Source: Chlorobiota bacterium (GTDB lineage Bacteria > Bacteroidota > Chlorobiia > Chlorobiales > Chlorobiaceae). Taken from it: 64,000 bases of DNA. The stretch's first letter is position 1, and every line of letters begins with the position of its first letter. Position numbers and translations under genes: made by a program. The stretch is from contig VGGK01000001.1 in assembly GCA_016868665.1 (NCBI GenBank), positions 1 through 64,000 on the forward strand. Reading direction: 5' to 3'. This document shows positions 8,560 through 17,495 of this stretch, in pieces. Below the pieces are notes generated by a model, which was not told where the DNA came from, made no database searches, and saw nothing but the letters and a program-made list of their open reading frames with translations.

Positions 8560-10698
8560 TCAGTGTTCGAACAGCATTTCCGAATATGTAGGAAGCTGCC
8601 AGCGGCTGCGGTCAACCATCAGTTCGAGCTTGTCGGCAATCTCTCGAACCCTGTTCATCAGAGGCAGCAGTTCGTCTGCACAGTAATCTGCTTTACCGAA
8701 CTCTCCCTCGATTGTTTCAATCATCTCAACAGCCTCATCGAGTTCTGCGGTAAGATCGATCAGCGTCGAAAGATTTTCAGCGAGGTTCTTCAGATGGTTC
8801 GCCTGGCTTGCAATAGCGGCATCGGAAAGCCCTATTGCTTCGGCTGCGGCAAGCAGGTTGTTGAACGAATTTCCGATATCGCCCTGATACTCCGAAACAT
8901 CGGGAATGACAAACGTTTTCAGCATGAGCTGCAGCGTGCGGGCCTCGATATCGATACCCTTCACGTACCGTTCAAGACGGATATTCAGACGGGATTCGAT
9001 CTCCTGCTCGGTCAGCACGCCATATCTGACGAACATCGCCCTGACATCCCCTTTTTCAAGCGTACGGAGCGCCTGAGGAGTGTTTTTCAGATTAGGCAGG
9101 CCTCTCTCTCTGGCCGCTTCCTGAAGCGCCTCGCTGTAGTTGTCGCCCGGATAACGGATGGCTTTTGTTTCGGTAATACCTTCACGGATCGCTTCAAGTA
9201 TTGCAGAGTCGCGATCCTTTCCTGAAGCGATTTTCGCTTCGATAGCATCGGCAAGCTCGTCAATAGCCTCTGCCATCAGGGTGTTGAGCACCATGTTCGG
9301 CACTGATGGCGCCTGAGAAGAACCGACGGCCCGGAACTCGAACTTGTTGCCGGTGAAAGCGAACGGCGAGGTGCGGTTGCGGTCGGTATAATCCTTGTTC
9401 AGCAGCGGCACCTGAGACAGGCCGAGATTGAGCACCTGCTTTTCGGTCTTCAGGTCGACCTTGCCGCTTTCGATCGCGTCGAGCACGGTTTCGAGCAGTT
9501 CACCCAGAAAAACGGTAACGACAGCAGGAGGTGCCTCATTAGCCCCGAGACGATGATCGTTTCCGATGCTTGCAATTGACATCCTCAGCACGTCTGCTCT
9601 TTTGTATACGCCTTTAAGGACAGCGACAAGGAAAACGAGAAAATTGATGTTCTCGGTTGGGGTATCACCCGGATCGAGCAGGTTGATGCCCGTATCGGTA
9701 CCGATAGACCAGTTATTATGCTTGCCCGAACCGTTGATGCCGGCAAAAGGCTTTTCCATGATCAGCATTGCAAAGCCTTTCCTGTCAGCAATTTTGCGCA
9801 TAACCTCCATAACCAGAAGATTATGGTCGACGGCGATATTGGCCTCTTCGAAAATCGGGGCGATCTCGAACTGGTGCGGAGCCACCTCGTTGTGGCGGGT
9901 TTTTGCCGGAATACCGAGCAGATAAAGCTCGTGTTCGACATCCTGCATGAACTCAAGCACGCGGTCAGGAATGGAGCCGAAATAGTGGTCTTCCAGCTGC
10001 TGTCCTTTCGGTGGGAGGGCGCCGAGCAGCGTGCGGCCGCACATCACCAGATCGGGACGCTCGGAATAGAATTTTTTATCGACGAGAAAATACTCCTGTT
10101 CGCAGCCGGCGAATGTTTTCACGCGCGAAACTCCCGGCACGCCAAGCAGTCCAAGGAGTCTCATTGCGGAGTTGCTTACAGCATCCATGGAACGAAGAAG
10201 CGGTGTTTTTGCATCGAGCGCCTCGCCATGGTAGGAAATGAATACCGTAGGGATACAAAGAGTCAGACCCTTGCCCCCTTTCATGAGAAATGCCGGGCTC
10301 GAAGGATCCCATGCGGTATAACCGCGAGCCTCGAACGTCGTTCTCATGCCACCTGAAGGAAAACTCGAAGCATCGGGCTCGCCCTGGATCAGCTGCTCGC
10401 CGGAAAAGCGCTCGATCGGAGTTCCATCACGGTCAATCGAAAGAAACGCATCGTGTTTCTCGGCTGTGGAGCCGGTCATAGGCTGAAACCAGTGCGTATA
10501 ATGGGTTGCTCCTTTTTCCATGGCCCACTCTTTCATACCGTGTGCCACTACCCCGGCGATCTCGTCGGTAATTTTCTTTCCGGCCTTGATAGTGCCCTGC
10601 AATGCCTGAAACACTTCTTTCGGGAGCCTTGCACGCATTGCCTTCTGATCGAAGGTCATCGCTCCAAAATAGCTCGATACGGGAACTTTACTATCCAT
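8560..10698 (-). CDS. glnN: Type III glutamine synthetase
   Basis: ATP-dependent ligation of ammonium to glutamate. At 712 residues it is GSIII (typically 700-730), not the ~470-residue GSI. The N-terminal family signature (SSYFGAMTFD, the HWFQPMTG segment) and the GINGSGKHNNWS region are present, and the C-terminal GSIII-specific helical extension is intact. The start is backed by an AGGAGG ribosome-binding site. An Lrp/AsnC regulator lies 66 bp upstream on the same strand, suggesting control by amino-acid or nitrogen status. It ends 30 bp from the shared terminator. Confidence 0.95.
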   Translation of the reverse strand: MDSKVPVSSYFGAMTFDQKAMRARLPKEVFQALQGTIKAGKKITDEIAGVVAHGMKEWAMEKGATHYTHWFQPMTGSTAEKHDAFLSIDRDGTPIERFSGEQLIQGEPDASSFPSGGMRTTFEARGYTAWDPSSPAFLMKGGKGLTLCIPTVFISYHGEALDAKTPLLRSMDAVSNSAMRLLGLLGVPGVSRVKTFAGCEQEYFLVDKKFYSERPDLVMCGRTLLGALPPKGQQLEDHYFGSIPDRVLEFMQDVEHELYLLGIPAKTRHNEVAPHQFEIAPIFEEANIAVDHNLLVMEVMRKIADRKGFAMLIMEKPFAGINGSGKHNNWSIGTDTGINLLDPGDTPTENINFLVFLVAVLKGVYKRADVLRMSIASIGNDHRLGANEAPPAVVTVFLGELLETVLDAIESGKVDLKTEKQVLNLGLSQVPLLNKDYTDRNRTSPFAFTGNKFEFRAVGSSQAPSVPNMVLNTLMAEAIDELADAIEAKIASGKDRDSAILEAIREGITETKAIRYPGDNYSEALQEAARERGLPNLKNTPQALRTLEKGDVRAMFVRYGVLTEQEIESRLNIRLERYVKGIDIEARTLQLMLKTFVIPDVSEYQGDIGNSFNNLLAAAEAIGLSDAAIASQANHLKNLAENLSTLIDLTAELDEAVEMIETIEGEFGKADYCADELLPLMNRVREIADKLELMVDRSRWQLPTYSEMLFEH

Positions 10699-10764
10699 CT
10701 TGATAAGATCCTCCTTGTTTTATTATACTTTTTTACCCTCCAAACGAAATAAATAAAAGAAAAA

Positions 10765-11292
10765 CTAAGATTTTCTTGATTTTTTTTCATCAAATGTAAT
10801 TAAAACCTGTCTATCCTGAAGATTTTTCCTCACGATCTCCGCACTGATTTTCCTGTTCCGTTTCAGTTGCGATAACACGAAACTTGTATTGGTTTCCAGG
10901 ACGCCCGGCCAGCTCTGGATGCGCGACAGAAATTTCTCGAGAGAACCGGTATTGTGGGTCATTACTTTAAGTATATGTGAACCCTCGCCTGTCACAGAAA
11001 AACACTCCATGATTTCATCCTCCTTCATGACATGCTCCATGAACGACTTGTAATGCTTCGATGAATCGATCCGGACCCTGACAAAAGCCTGTATGTCAAA
11101 CCCGAGCGACCGCTCGTCCACCTCCATGGTAAACCCCCGGATGATGCCGTTTTTCTGAAGCTTGTCGAGGCGTTCGCTGACTGAGGGTATCGAAAGGCCG
11201 ACCACTTCCGCAAGTTCGCTCAGCCGAAGTCTGCCGTTTTCTCCCAGCGACTCGATGATTTTAAGATCGATCAGATCAAGATGTCCGGACAT
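10765..11292 (-). CDS. Lrp/AsnC family transcriptional regulator
   Basis: 175 residues with an N-terminal winged HTH (LRLSELAEVVGLSIPSVSERLDKL) and a C-terminal RAM-type ligand domain, whose IxxCxxVTGxxxx pattern appears as IMECFSVTGEGSH. The frame extends 14 codons further upstream, but MSGHLDLIDLKI at 11292 is the expected family start. Members bind amino acids and act as dimers or octamers. Its position immediately upstream of glnN makes that gene a likely target, by inference. The basic C-terminal tail is slightly longer than usual. Confidence 0.9.
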   Translation of the reverse strand: MSGHLDLIDLKIIESLGENGRLRLSELAEVVGLSIPSVSERLDKLQKNGIIRGFTMEVDERSLGFDIQAFVRVRIDSSKHYKSFMEHVMKEDEIMECFSVTGEGSHILKVMTHNTGSLEKFLSRIQSWPGVLETNTSFVLSQLKRNRKISAEIVRKNLQDRQVLITFDEKKSRKS

Positions 11293-11526
11293 AACAGAAC
11301 TGTAATTATTTCGATTTTGTAAGAAAATACACAAAAACAGGAAGCAAAAAAACCTTTATTCTAAATAAATCACTTTTTTTATAGTTTTTTCCTAAAAAAA
11401 TAAGGATTAAGGATTTATTAAATAACGAATGACCGGAACAAAAGCGCGATTTCATCTTATGATCGTATTTTATTACAATATACGGAGCAATGACGATCTC
11501 CATTGATGTAACCTTATTTTTAAGTC
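11293..11526. promoter_or_regulatory. AT-rich divergent promoter region
   Basis: 234 bp between the Lrp gene (minus strand) and a small plus-strand gene. It is much richer in A+T than the flanking genes, with A and T tracts and several TATAAT-like words, and has no plausible ORF with a start signal. It should contain the promoter for the lrp-glnN unit and possibly Lrp sites; I could not define individual boxes. Confidence 0.45.
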
Positions 11527-11721
11527 ATGAACGAAGAACAAAACAAGATCGCTCACTCCCCTGAAAACAAACTATCCAAACCGGTTGAAAAAAACGGGTT
11601 TCCCTCCGTTCCGCCAGGAGCGGCAATGGAGGACCTGCGCTTCATCGTCAAAGAATCCATCAGACTTGGAGGAAAAGCCATAACCGAACTCGACAGACTG
11701 CTTTCCGCACTCAGGAAGTGA
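11527..11721 (+). CDS. Small conserved-type hypothetical protein (64 aa)
   Basis: A 64-residue ORF with an ATG start and consistent codon use. The N-terminal half is polar and disordered-looking (proline, lysine, asparagine). The C-terminal half forms one amphipathic helix (MEDLRFIVKESIRLGGKAITELDRLLSAL). No cysteines, signal peptide or membrane segment. I do not recognise it. It stands alone between the lrp promoter region and the carotene desaturase gene. Confidence 0.5.
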   Translation: MNEEQNKIAHSPENKLSKPVEKNGFPSVPPGAAMEDLRFIVKESIRLGGKAITELDRLLSALRK

Positions 11722-11827
11722 GCGCATTTCCTGTCAATGAAACTAATTATATATATTACGCCTTGTTGCCTTGAAATCCGGAACCTCCTGATTCTTTATT
11801 TCATAACGACATAATAATCTTAACACG

Positions 11828-13189
11828 GTGAAAATAGCAATTTTTGGAGCTGGAGTAGCTGGTCTGAGCACAGCCATCGAACTGGTTGAGCGCGGCCACA
11901 CCGTCGAACTCTACGAAAAACGCAAGATACTCGGAGGAAAAGTCTCCGTATGGAAAGACGGCGACGGCGATTCGATCGAATCGGGCCTGCACATAGTGTT
12001 CGGGGGTTATAAACAGCTGCAGCAATATCTCGACAAAGTCGGCGCCGGCGACAACTACCTTTGGAAGGAACATGCCCTGATTTATGCGGAACCTGACGGA
12101 AAACAGTCGTTTTTCAAAAAAGCAAACCTGCCAAGTCCATGGGCGGAAGTCATAGGCGGCATGCAGGCCGACTTCCTGACATTGTGGGACAAACTCTCGC
12201 TGATCAAAGGGCTCTACCCCGCACTCGCTGGCAACGAAGAGTATTTTCGCAGTCAGGATCACATGACATATTCGGAATGGCACCGGTTGAGAGGAGCTTC
12301 GGAGCATTCGCTGCAGAAACTCTGGAGAGCAATTGCGCTCGCAATGAATTTCATCGAACCCAATGTCATCAGCGCTCGTCCGATGATCACGATCTTCAAA
12401 TACTTCGGCACCGAGTATGCCGCCACGAAGTTCGCTTTTTTCCGCAAGAATCCCGGCGACTCCATGATCGAGCCAATGCGCCAGTACATTCAGAGTAAGG
12501 GGGGGAAAATCTTCATCGACGCTAAACTGAACCGTTTCGAGTTGAACAGCGACGAAACCATCAAATGCGCGGTGTTGCAGGACGGGCATAAAATCGAGGC
12601 CGATGCCTACGTTTCGGCGCTCCCTGTACACAATATTAAAAAAATCGTTCCGGAAGAGTGGCTCAACAATGCCTATTTCCGTAACCTGCATGAATTCGTC
12701 GGAAGCCCCGTGGCAAACTGCCAGCTCTGGTTTGACCGCAAAATCACTTCGACCGACAACCTCATGTTCTCGCAGGGAACAACTTTTGCCACCTTCGCCG
12801 ATGTCTCTATCACCTGCCCCGACGATTTCCAGCAGGGCATGGGTACGGCCAATGGAGGCAGCGTCATGAGTCTGGTGCTCGCACCGGCACACCAGCTGAT
12901 CGACATGCCAAACGAAGTTATCACGAAACTCGTTATAAAGGACATTCATGACCGTTTCCCGCTTTCACGCGACGCGAAACTGCTGAAATCAACTATCGTA
13001 AAAATTCCGCAATCCGTCTACAAAGCGGTACCTGACGTTGACAAGTTCCGTCCCGACCAGATCAGTCCGGTGAAAAACTTCTTTCTGGCCGGTGACTACA
13101 CCGATCAGCATTACCTCGCCTCTATGGAGGGCGCTGCCCTCAGCGGACAGCAGGCAGCCGAAAAACTCCACGCCAGATTCTGCGCATGA
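11828..13189 (+). CDS. crtQ: Plant-type carotene desaturase (CrtP/CrtQ family), probably zeta-carotene desaturase
   Basis: An FAD-dependent amine-oxidase-fold enzyme of 453 residues. It has the dinucleotide motif GAGVAG at 7-12, a second FAD segment (YEKRKILGGKVSVWKDGDGD), and the C-terminal FAD motif FFLAGDYTDQHYLASMEGA. It belongs to the cyanobacterial/plant phytoene-zeta-carotene desaturase group, not bacterial CrtI. CrtP and CrtQ are close relatives, and some segments here (GLHIVFGGY, ADAYVSALPV) look CrtP-like. I favour CrtQ because, as I recall, the Chlorobaculum tepidum crtQ lies near bchC/bchX. The start codon is GTG at 11828. It acts in chlorobactene/isorenieratene synthesis. Confidence 0.8.
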   Translation: MKIAIFGAGVAGLSTAIELVERGHTVELYEKRKILGGKVSVWKDGDGDSIESGLHIVFGGYKQLQQYLDKVGAGDNYLWKEHALIYAEPDGKQSFFKKANLPSPWAEVIGGMQADFLTLWDKLSLIKGLYPALAGNEEYFRSQDHMTYSEWHRLRGASEHSLQKLWRAIALAMNFIEPNVISARPMITIFKYFGTEYAATKFAFFRKNPGDSMIEPMRQYIQSKGGKIFIDAKLNRFELNSDETIKCAVLQDGHKIEADAYVSALPVHNIKKIVPEEWLNNAYFRNLHEFVGSPVANCQLWFDRKITSTDNLMFSQGTTFATFADVSITCPDDFQQGMGTANGGSVMSLVLAPAHQLIDMPNEVITKLVIKDIHDRFPLSRDAKLLKSTIVKIPQSVYKAVPDVDKFRPDQISPVKNFFLAGDYTDQHYLASMEGAALSGQQAAEKLHARFCA

Positions 13190-13334
13190 AACATAAAGGA
13201 ACAGAAGGCGTTTTTTTGAAATCCCTTCTGTTTCCGACCTTATTCTTCATCCTCCTGAACTCATGCCTCGAACGTTTTCTCCGATTAGCGGTGTTACTGA
13301 AAAGAGAACGTCCATCGAACATCCGAAACGCACC

Positions 13335-14390
13335 ATGAATAGTCTGACATCGCTTCACAAGCGAAAAAGCATGCTCGCCGACAGCTTTGAACAGATACGA
13401 ATACTTGAAAAGACCGACTGCTGCATTCCGGCATTCGGTGAAAAGCTTGCCGAAACAGGCCATGCACCCCTTTACCCTGCCGGAAGCCGCATTCTGCAGG
13501 TTAACGTTGGGTACCGGTGCAACTTGCTCTGCCAACACTGCCATGTGGACGCCGGACCGGATCGAGAGGAGATCATGAGCCGCGAAACAATGCGGCACTG
13601 CCTTGAAGCGCTCCGACAAAGCGGCATAAGCACGCTCGACATCACGGGTGGAGCGCCTGAAATGAACCCGGAACTGCCCTGGTTCATACACGAAGCACGA
13701 AGCATCATGCCGGAAGGAGAGATTCTCGTGCGCACCAACCTCGCGATACTCACGGAGGGAACAAAGTATAGGCACGTTCCTGAAATCTATCGCGAAAATC
13801 GGGTCTCTCTCATTGCCTCCCTCCCCTGTTATACTCGTGATAACGTGGATGAGCAGCGAGGCGAAGGAGTATTCGACCGATCCATAATGGCACTGCAGAT
13901 GCTGAACTCGATCGGATATGGAAAAGAAGGCAGCGGTTTGTCGCTCAACCTGGTATTCAATCCCGGAGGCCCATCACTTCCCGGCCAGCAGCAGTCGCTG
14001 GAAGCGGACTACCGCAGGAAACTCGATGAAAGCTACGGCATCGAATTCAGCCGTCTTTACACTATCACGAACATGCCGGTCAGCCGGTTCCTCGAGTCGC
14101 TGATCGAGGAGGGTCGTTACTGCAGCTATATGCACCTGCTTGCCGGCCACTTCAACCCGGATGCGGTACAGAACCTCATGTGCCGCACCACGGTTTCTGT
14201 AGGGTGGGACGGATCTCTCTACGACTGCGATTTCAACCAGATGCTCGGGCTCCATATGCGGAAACCTGCTCCGCAGAATATCCGGGATTTCGACGAGGCG
14301 CTGCTTTGCGAACGGCTGATCGCCATAGGGCAGCACTGCTACGGATGCACGGCCGGGGCCGGATCGAGCTGCCAGGGAAGCCTGTTGTGA
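13335..14390 (+). CDS. arsS: Radical SAM protein ArsS (arsenosugar biosynthesis family)
   Basis: The [4Fe-4S]/SAM motif CNLLCQHC follows an ILQVNVGYR strand, and the C-terminal cysteine-rich signature CYGCTAGAGSSC is diagnostic of the ArsS family. ArsS makes 5'-deoxy-5'-dimethylarsinoyl-adenosine on the way to arsenosugars. Start is uncertain: the frame is open from an ATG at 13263, with another at 13335 and MLADSFEQIR at 13371; I chose 13335. Two small glycosyltransferase genes follow with a 2-bp gap and then an overlap, forming one operon. No arsM methyltransferase is in the window. Confidence 0.85.
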   Translation: MNSLTSLHKRKSMLADSFEQIRILEKTDCCIPAFGEKLAETGHAPLYPAGSRILQVNVGYRCNLLCQHCHVDAGPDREEIMSRETMRHCLEALRQSGISTLDITGGAPEMNPELPWFIHEARSIMPEGEILVRTNLAILTEGTKYRHVPEIYRENRVSLIASLPCYTRDNVDEQRGEGVFDRSIMALQMLNSIGYGKEGSGLSLNLVFNPGGPSLPGQQQSLEADYRRKLDESYGIEFSRLYTITNMPVSRFLESLIEEGRYCSYMHLLAGHFNPDAVQNLMCRTTVSVGWDGSLYDCDFNQMLGLHMRKPAPQNIRDFDEALLCERLIAIGQHCYGCTAGAGSSCQGSLL

Positions 14391-14392
14391 CC

Positions 14393-15007
14393 ATGCCCGG
14401 AGACAGGAACCGGCTGCTCGCGGTACTGACCCGCAACCCTGCGCCTGGCCGGGTCAAGACACGTCTTGCTTCGGCTGTCGGTACTGAAACCGCGTTCCGG
14501 GTATACCTGACGCTCCGCGAGTACACTGCCGGAGTGATGAAAACATGCCATACAGAGAAAGCGGTATTCTATTCGGATGAAATTCCCGCCCGGGACTGCT
14601 TCCTCGGCGGGGGGACGCTGGCGTTCCTGCAGGATGGTCATGATTTCGGAGATCGTATGCACCACACCTTTGCAACCGGCTTATCGCTCGGTTTCCGCCG
14701 CGTGGTGCTCATCGGCACCGACTGCCCGGATATCGACCACGTCATTATCGAAAATGCGTTCGCGGAGCTTGAAAACCACGATGCAGTACTCGGTCCTGCA
14801 CGGGACGGCGGTTTCTACCTGATCGGGCTGAAACAGGAGCGTCCCGAACTGTTCAAGAAACGCATATGGAGCCACCCTCAGGTGCTGAAGGAAACCATCG
14901 ACATCCTCGACAGGACGGAAGCCTCGTACTTCCTGCTCCCTGAACTTCAGGACATCGACACCTTAGACGACCTCAAACAAAGCAGATTATGGCCCATCAA
15001 GGCATAA
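14393..15007 (+). CDS. TIGR04282-type glycosyltransferase (radical SAM-associated transferase 1)
   Basis: 204 residues of the small nucleotidyl/glycosyltransferase family often found beside radical SAM or selenodomain proteins. It opens with LLAVLTRNPAPGRVKTRLA, has the GTDCPDID motif, and has the DAVLGPARDGGFYLIGL motif in which the DG pair lies at the sugar-nucleotide site. The open frame begins upstream at 14180 inside arsS, but the ATG at 14393 fits the family start exactly. It lies 2 bp after arsS and overlaps the next gene by 19 bp. By context it may add or process the sugar of an arsenosugar. Confidence 0.85.
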   Translation: MPGDRNRLLAVLTRNPAPGRVKTRLASAVGTETAFRVYLTLREYTAGVMKTCHTEKAVFYSDEIPARDCFLGGGTLAFLQDGHDFGDRMHHTFATGLSLGFRRVVLIGTDCPDIDHVIIENAFAELENHDAVLGPARDGGFYLIGLKQERPELFKKRIWSHPQVLKETIDILDRTEASYFLLPELQDIDTLDDLKQSRLWPIKA

Positions 15008-15717
15008 CGATCATCATTCCGACCTTCAACGAAGAAAAGGGAATAGCAAAAACGCTGGAAACGCTGCTCGCCATAACGAAAAACTATCGAGACATAGAGA
15101 TTATCGTTGCCGATGCCGGAACCGACCGCACCGCAGAAATCGTCTCGGGCTATCCGGTCATACTCTGCCGGCCTGAAAAAGGACGCGCACGGCAGATGAA
15201 CGCCGGTGCTGCGCTTGCCGGACACGACACGCTCTACTTTCTGCACGCCGACACCCTCCCGCCTGAAACGTTTGTCGATGATATCCGTAAAGCGATAAAG
15301 GAAGGGAAGAACGCCGGCTGCTTCCGGATGCGGTTCGACGATCCACACCCCATTATGACAGTCTACGGATGGTTCACCAGAGTGCCTCTCCCGATCTGCC
15401 GAGGCGGCGACCAGTCGCTTTTCATCGCCAAACAGCTGTTCGAAGCTACAGGAGGGTTCGACGAAAACCTTCAGGTCATGGAGGATATCGATATCATCGG
15501 GCGCATCGAACGCCAAACGACGTTTCACATTCTTGAAAGCGAAGTGGTCACCTCAGCCCGGAAATATCACAGAAACGGGATCCTGCGCCTGCAGGCCATC
15601 TTCGGCACCATCCACTTCATGTACGCCGCAGGGTATGATCAGGACAGTATTGTCCGGTTTTACCGGGACACGATCAAAACCGGACAGGATCCGGGAAAAC
15701 CGCATAATTGCAGCTGA
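14989..15717 (+). CDS. TIGR04283-type GT2 glycosyltransferase (radical SAM-associated transferase 2)
   Basis: 242 residues with a GT-A fold: IIIPTFNEEKGIAKTLETLL at the N-terminus, IVADAGTDRT, FLHADT as the DxD-like motif, and GGDQSLFI with a downstream MEDIDIIGRIER catalytic segment. The family is typically encoded next to a TIGR04282 gene, as here. Its start overlaps the preceding gene by 19 bp. The acceptor is unknown; an arsenosugar or membrane-lipid product is inference from the arsS operon. Confidence 0.87.
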   Translation: MAHQGITIIIPTFNEEKGIAKTLETLLAITKNYRDIEIIVADAGTDRTAEIVSGYPVILCRPEKGRARQMNAGAALAGHDTLYFLHADTLPPETFVDDIRKAIKEGKNAGCFRMRFDDPHPIMTVYGWFTRVPLPICRGGDQSLFIAKQLFEATGGFDENLQVMEDIDIIGRIERQTTFHILESEVVTSARKYHRNGILRLQAIFGTIHFMYAAGYDQDSIVRFYRDTIKTGQDPGKPHNCS

Positions 15718-15788
15718 AACATCCGCTTATTCCGGTCTTTTTTCCGGTTCCTGCATTAAAAACACAACAGCCCGCAATCAGCCTACGG

Positions 15789-16910
15789 TCAGCGGAAAAC
15801 GCCCGATCGCCTCGGTTGCATCAATCCGGTGTTGCGCTGCCCTTCTTTGCCGTGTACTGCACCGGGGAAAGAATTCTTCTGAAGAAGACTGTAATAAAGC
15901 TCTTCGTAATTATTCACCATTGTATCGGCCGAAAAACGCCGTTCGAATTCATCCCGGCAGGTTTTTCGCGACAGCTTGTCCACATTTCGAATGGCATTGA
16001 TAAAATCAAGCCTCGTCTGGCAGATATAGCCGGTTTTGCCATGCGAAACCACTTCGGGCGCCGATCCGCAACCTCTGACGATAACCGGTGTTCCGCATGC
16101 TAGTGCCTCGATCATCACCAATCCGAAAGGTTCAGGCCAGTCTATGGTATTGAGCAGTGCCCTGGCGTTTTTAAGCAACGTAACCTTGCGTTGCTCATCG
16201 ACTTCGCCGACATAATCGATCAGCGGATGATCGAGCATGGGTCTGATTTTTTTCTCAAAAAAAACCTGATCGAGAGGATCGATTTTAGCCGCAATTTTCA
16301 GAGGAATATTGCAGGCCTTCGCAAGCATGATTGCATGTTCGGGCTTTTTTTCTTCGGAAAAGCGGCCCAGATACAGAAAATAATCTTCAGGGGTGTCGTT
16401 AAACTCGAAATTGGAAGGCGGATAACCATGGTAGACGGTTTTCACCCAGTTGATATTACCGACAGGAAGGCGCTGCGAATCGCTTATCGAGACATAAGCC
16501 ATATGAGGATACAAGCCAAGCATTTTACCATACTCCCCGATATCAAGCCGGCCGTGCATCGTCAGAACGGTTGGTACCCGAACTTTATGGGCGTATGGAA
16601 GGGTCAGGTATTCAAGATGCGAATGAATGATGTCGAATTCATCATGCATCTCCTCGTAAACCCTGCTGAGCATCATCATGGTCACGATCGTCTCCGAATG
16701 TGTCTTTCGTCCGAGACGAAGGCTTTCACGAATAGGTGCGATAAGCCTGGCGCTGGTTACGGAATCTCCCGAGGCGAACAGAGTAACATCATGACCTTTC
16801 GCCACAAGTCCTTCGGTCAGATGGTAAACGACCCGTTCAGTTCCTCCGTATTTTTTCGGAGGCACCCGCTCTACCAGAGGGGCAATCTGCGCAATTCGTA
16901 GTTTTTTCAT
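15789..16910 (-). CDS. GT4-family glycosyltransferase
   Basis: 373 residues with a GT-B fold. The N-terminal acceptor half begins with IAQIAPLVERVPPKKYGGTERVVYHL. The C-terminal donor half has YLGRFSEEKKPEHAI and the EPFGLVMIEALACGTPVI block, with the conserved glutamates of the EX7E motif. It should transfer a sugar from a nucleotide donor in envelope polysaccharide or glycolipid synthesis. It is a single gene convergent with the arsS operon; the sequence gives no clue to the acceptor. Confidence 0.85.
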   Translation of the reverse strand: MKKLRIAQIAPLVERVPPKKYGGTERVVYHLTEGLVAKGHDVTLFASGDSVTSARLIAPIRESLRLGRKTHSETIVTMMMLSRVYEEMHDEFDIIHSHLEYLTLPYAHKVRVPTVLTMHGRLDIGEYGKMLGLYPHMAYVSISDSQRLPVGNINWVKTVYHGYPPSNFEFNDTPEDYFLYLGRFSEEKKPEHAIMLAKACNIPLKIAAKIDPLDQVFFEKKIRPMLDHPLIDYVGEVDEQRKVTLLKNARALLNTIDWPEPFGLVMIEALACGTPVIVRGCGSAPEVVSHGKTGYICQTRLDFINAIRNVDKLSRKTCRDEFERRFSADTMVNNYEELYYSLLQKNSFPGAVHGKEGQRNTGLMQPRRSGVFR

Positions 16911-17495
16911 CTCGTCATTCCTCCGGTCAACAGGAAACGTCTTTCAGCGGACAGTCATCGAAATCAGGGCATTGACAATCAATCTTCAACCAAATATTAA
17001 CCTTGAACAGAGGATCAGGATCTCGATCGGTATTCCGGTTATTACCATTACAGTATGACATGCAAATACGCACATCCTGTATTACACCGCTATTGCAATA
17101 AGTTCATATCGGCAGATGTCTGGAGTAACGATACGGAAAAAAAAGAGCTGCATTGCGGCAACTCCTTCTTACTCCTGATACATATACTCCCTTATTTCAC
17201 CTTCATGCCAACCATAAAACTTGATCTTTACAATCTCTTTATTGAACAAAGCAAAAAAGAAAAACGTTCGCTTCTCCAGGCTGTTAAATTACTCACCATT
17301 TGCCCGCGGTTCTGCTCATAGCGGATCATGCGCAGCCGGTGCCCCCCGTATGTACCTGAACACCCTATTAAAAGGGCTTTTTCGGCCTGCAACAAATAAT
17401 CCACACTATCGGTGTTTTTTTGAAAAACCGGACAGGAGAGATTGTTATATTAACGCAATATCTAATCATACAATCATCTAAACACCTGATAAACT
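16911..17495. other. Long intergenic region upstream of the chlorosome gene
   Basis: 585 bp with no gene I can support. Two short open frames (17055-17321 and 17221-17481) have irregular composition and no family resemblance. A possible promoter for the chlorosome gene is TTGAAA near 17419 followed 17 bp later by TGTTAT. No riboswitch was recognised. Confidence 0.4.

Noticed and set aside
11801-12949. 382-codon minus-strand open frame opposite the carotene desaturase
   Set aside because: The desaturase reading is supported by FAD motifs at both ends; the antisense frame has none.
17055-17321. Possible 88-aa gene before the chlorosome gene
   Set aside because: Irregular composition, no ribosome-binding site and no similarity recognised.
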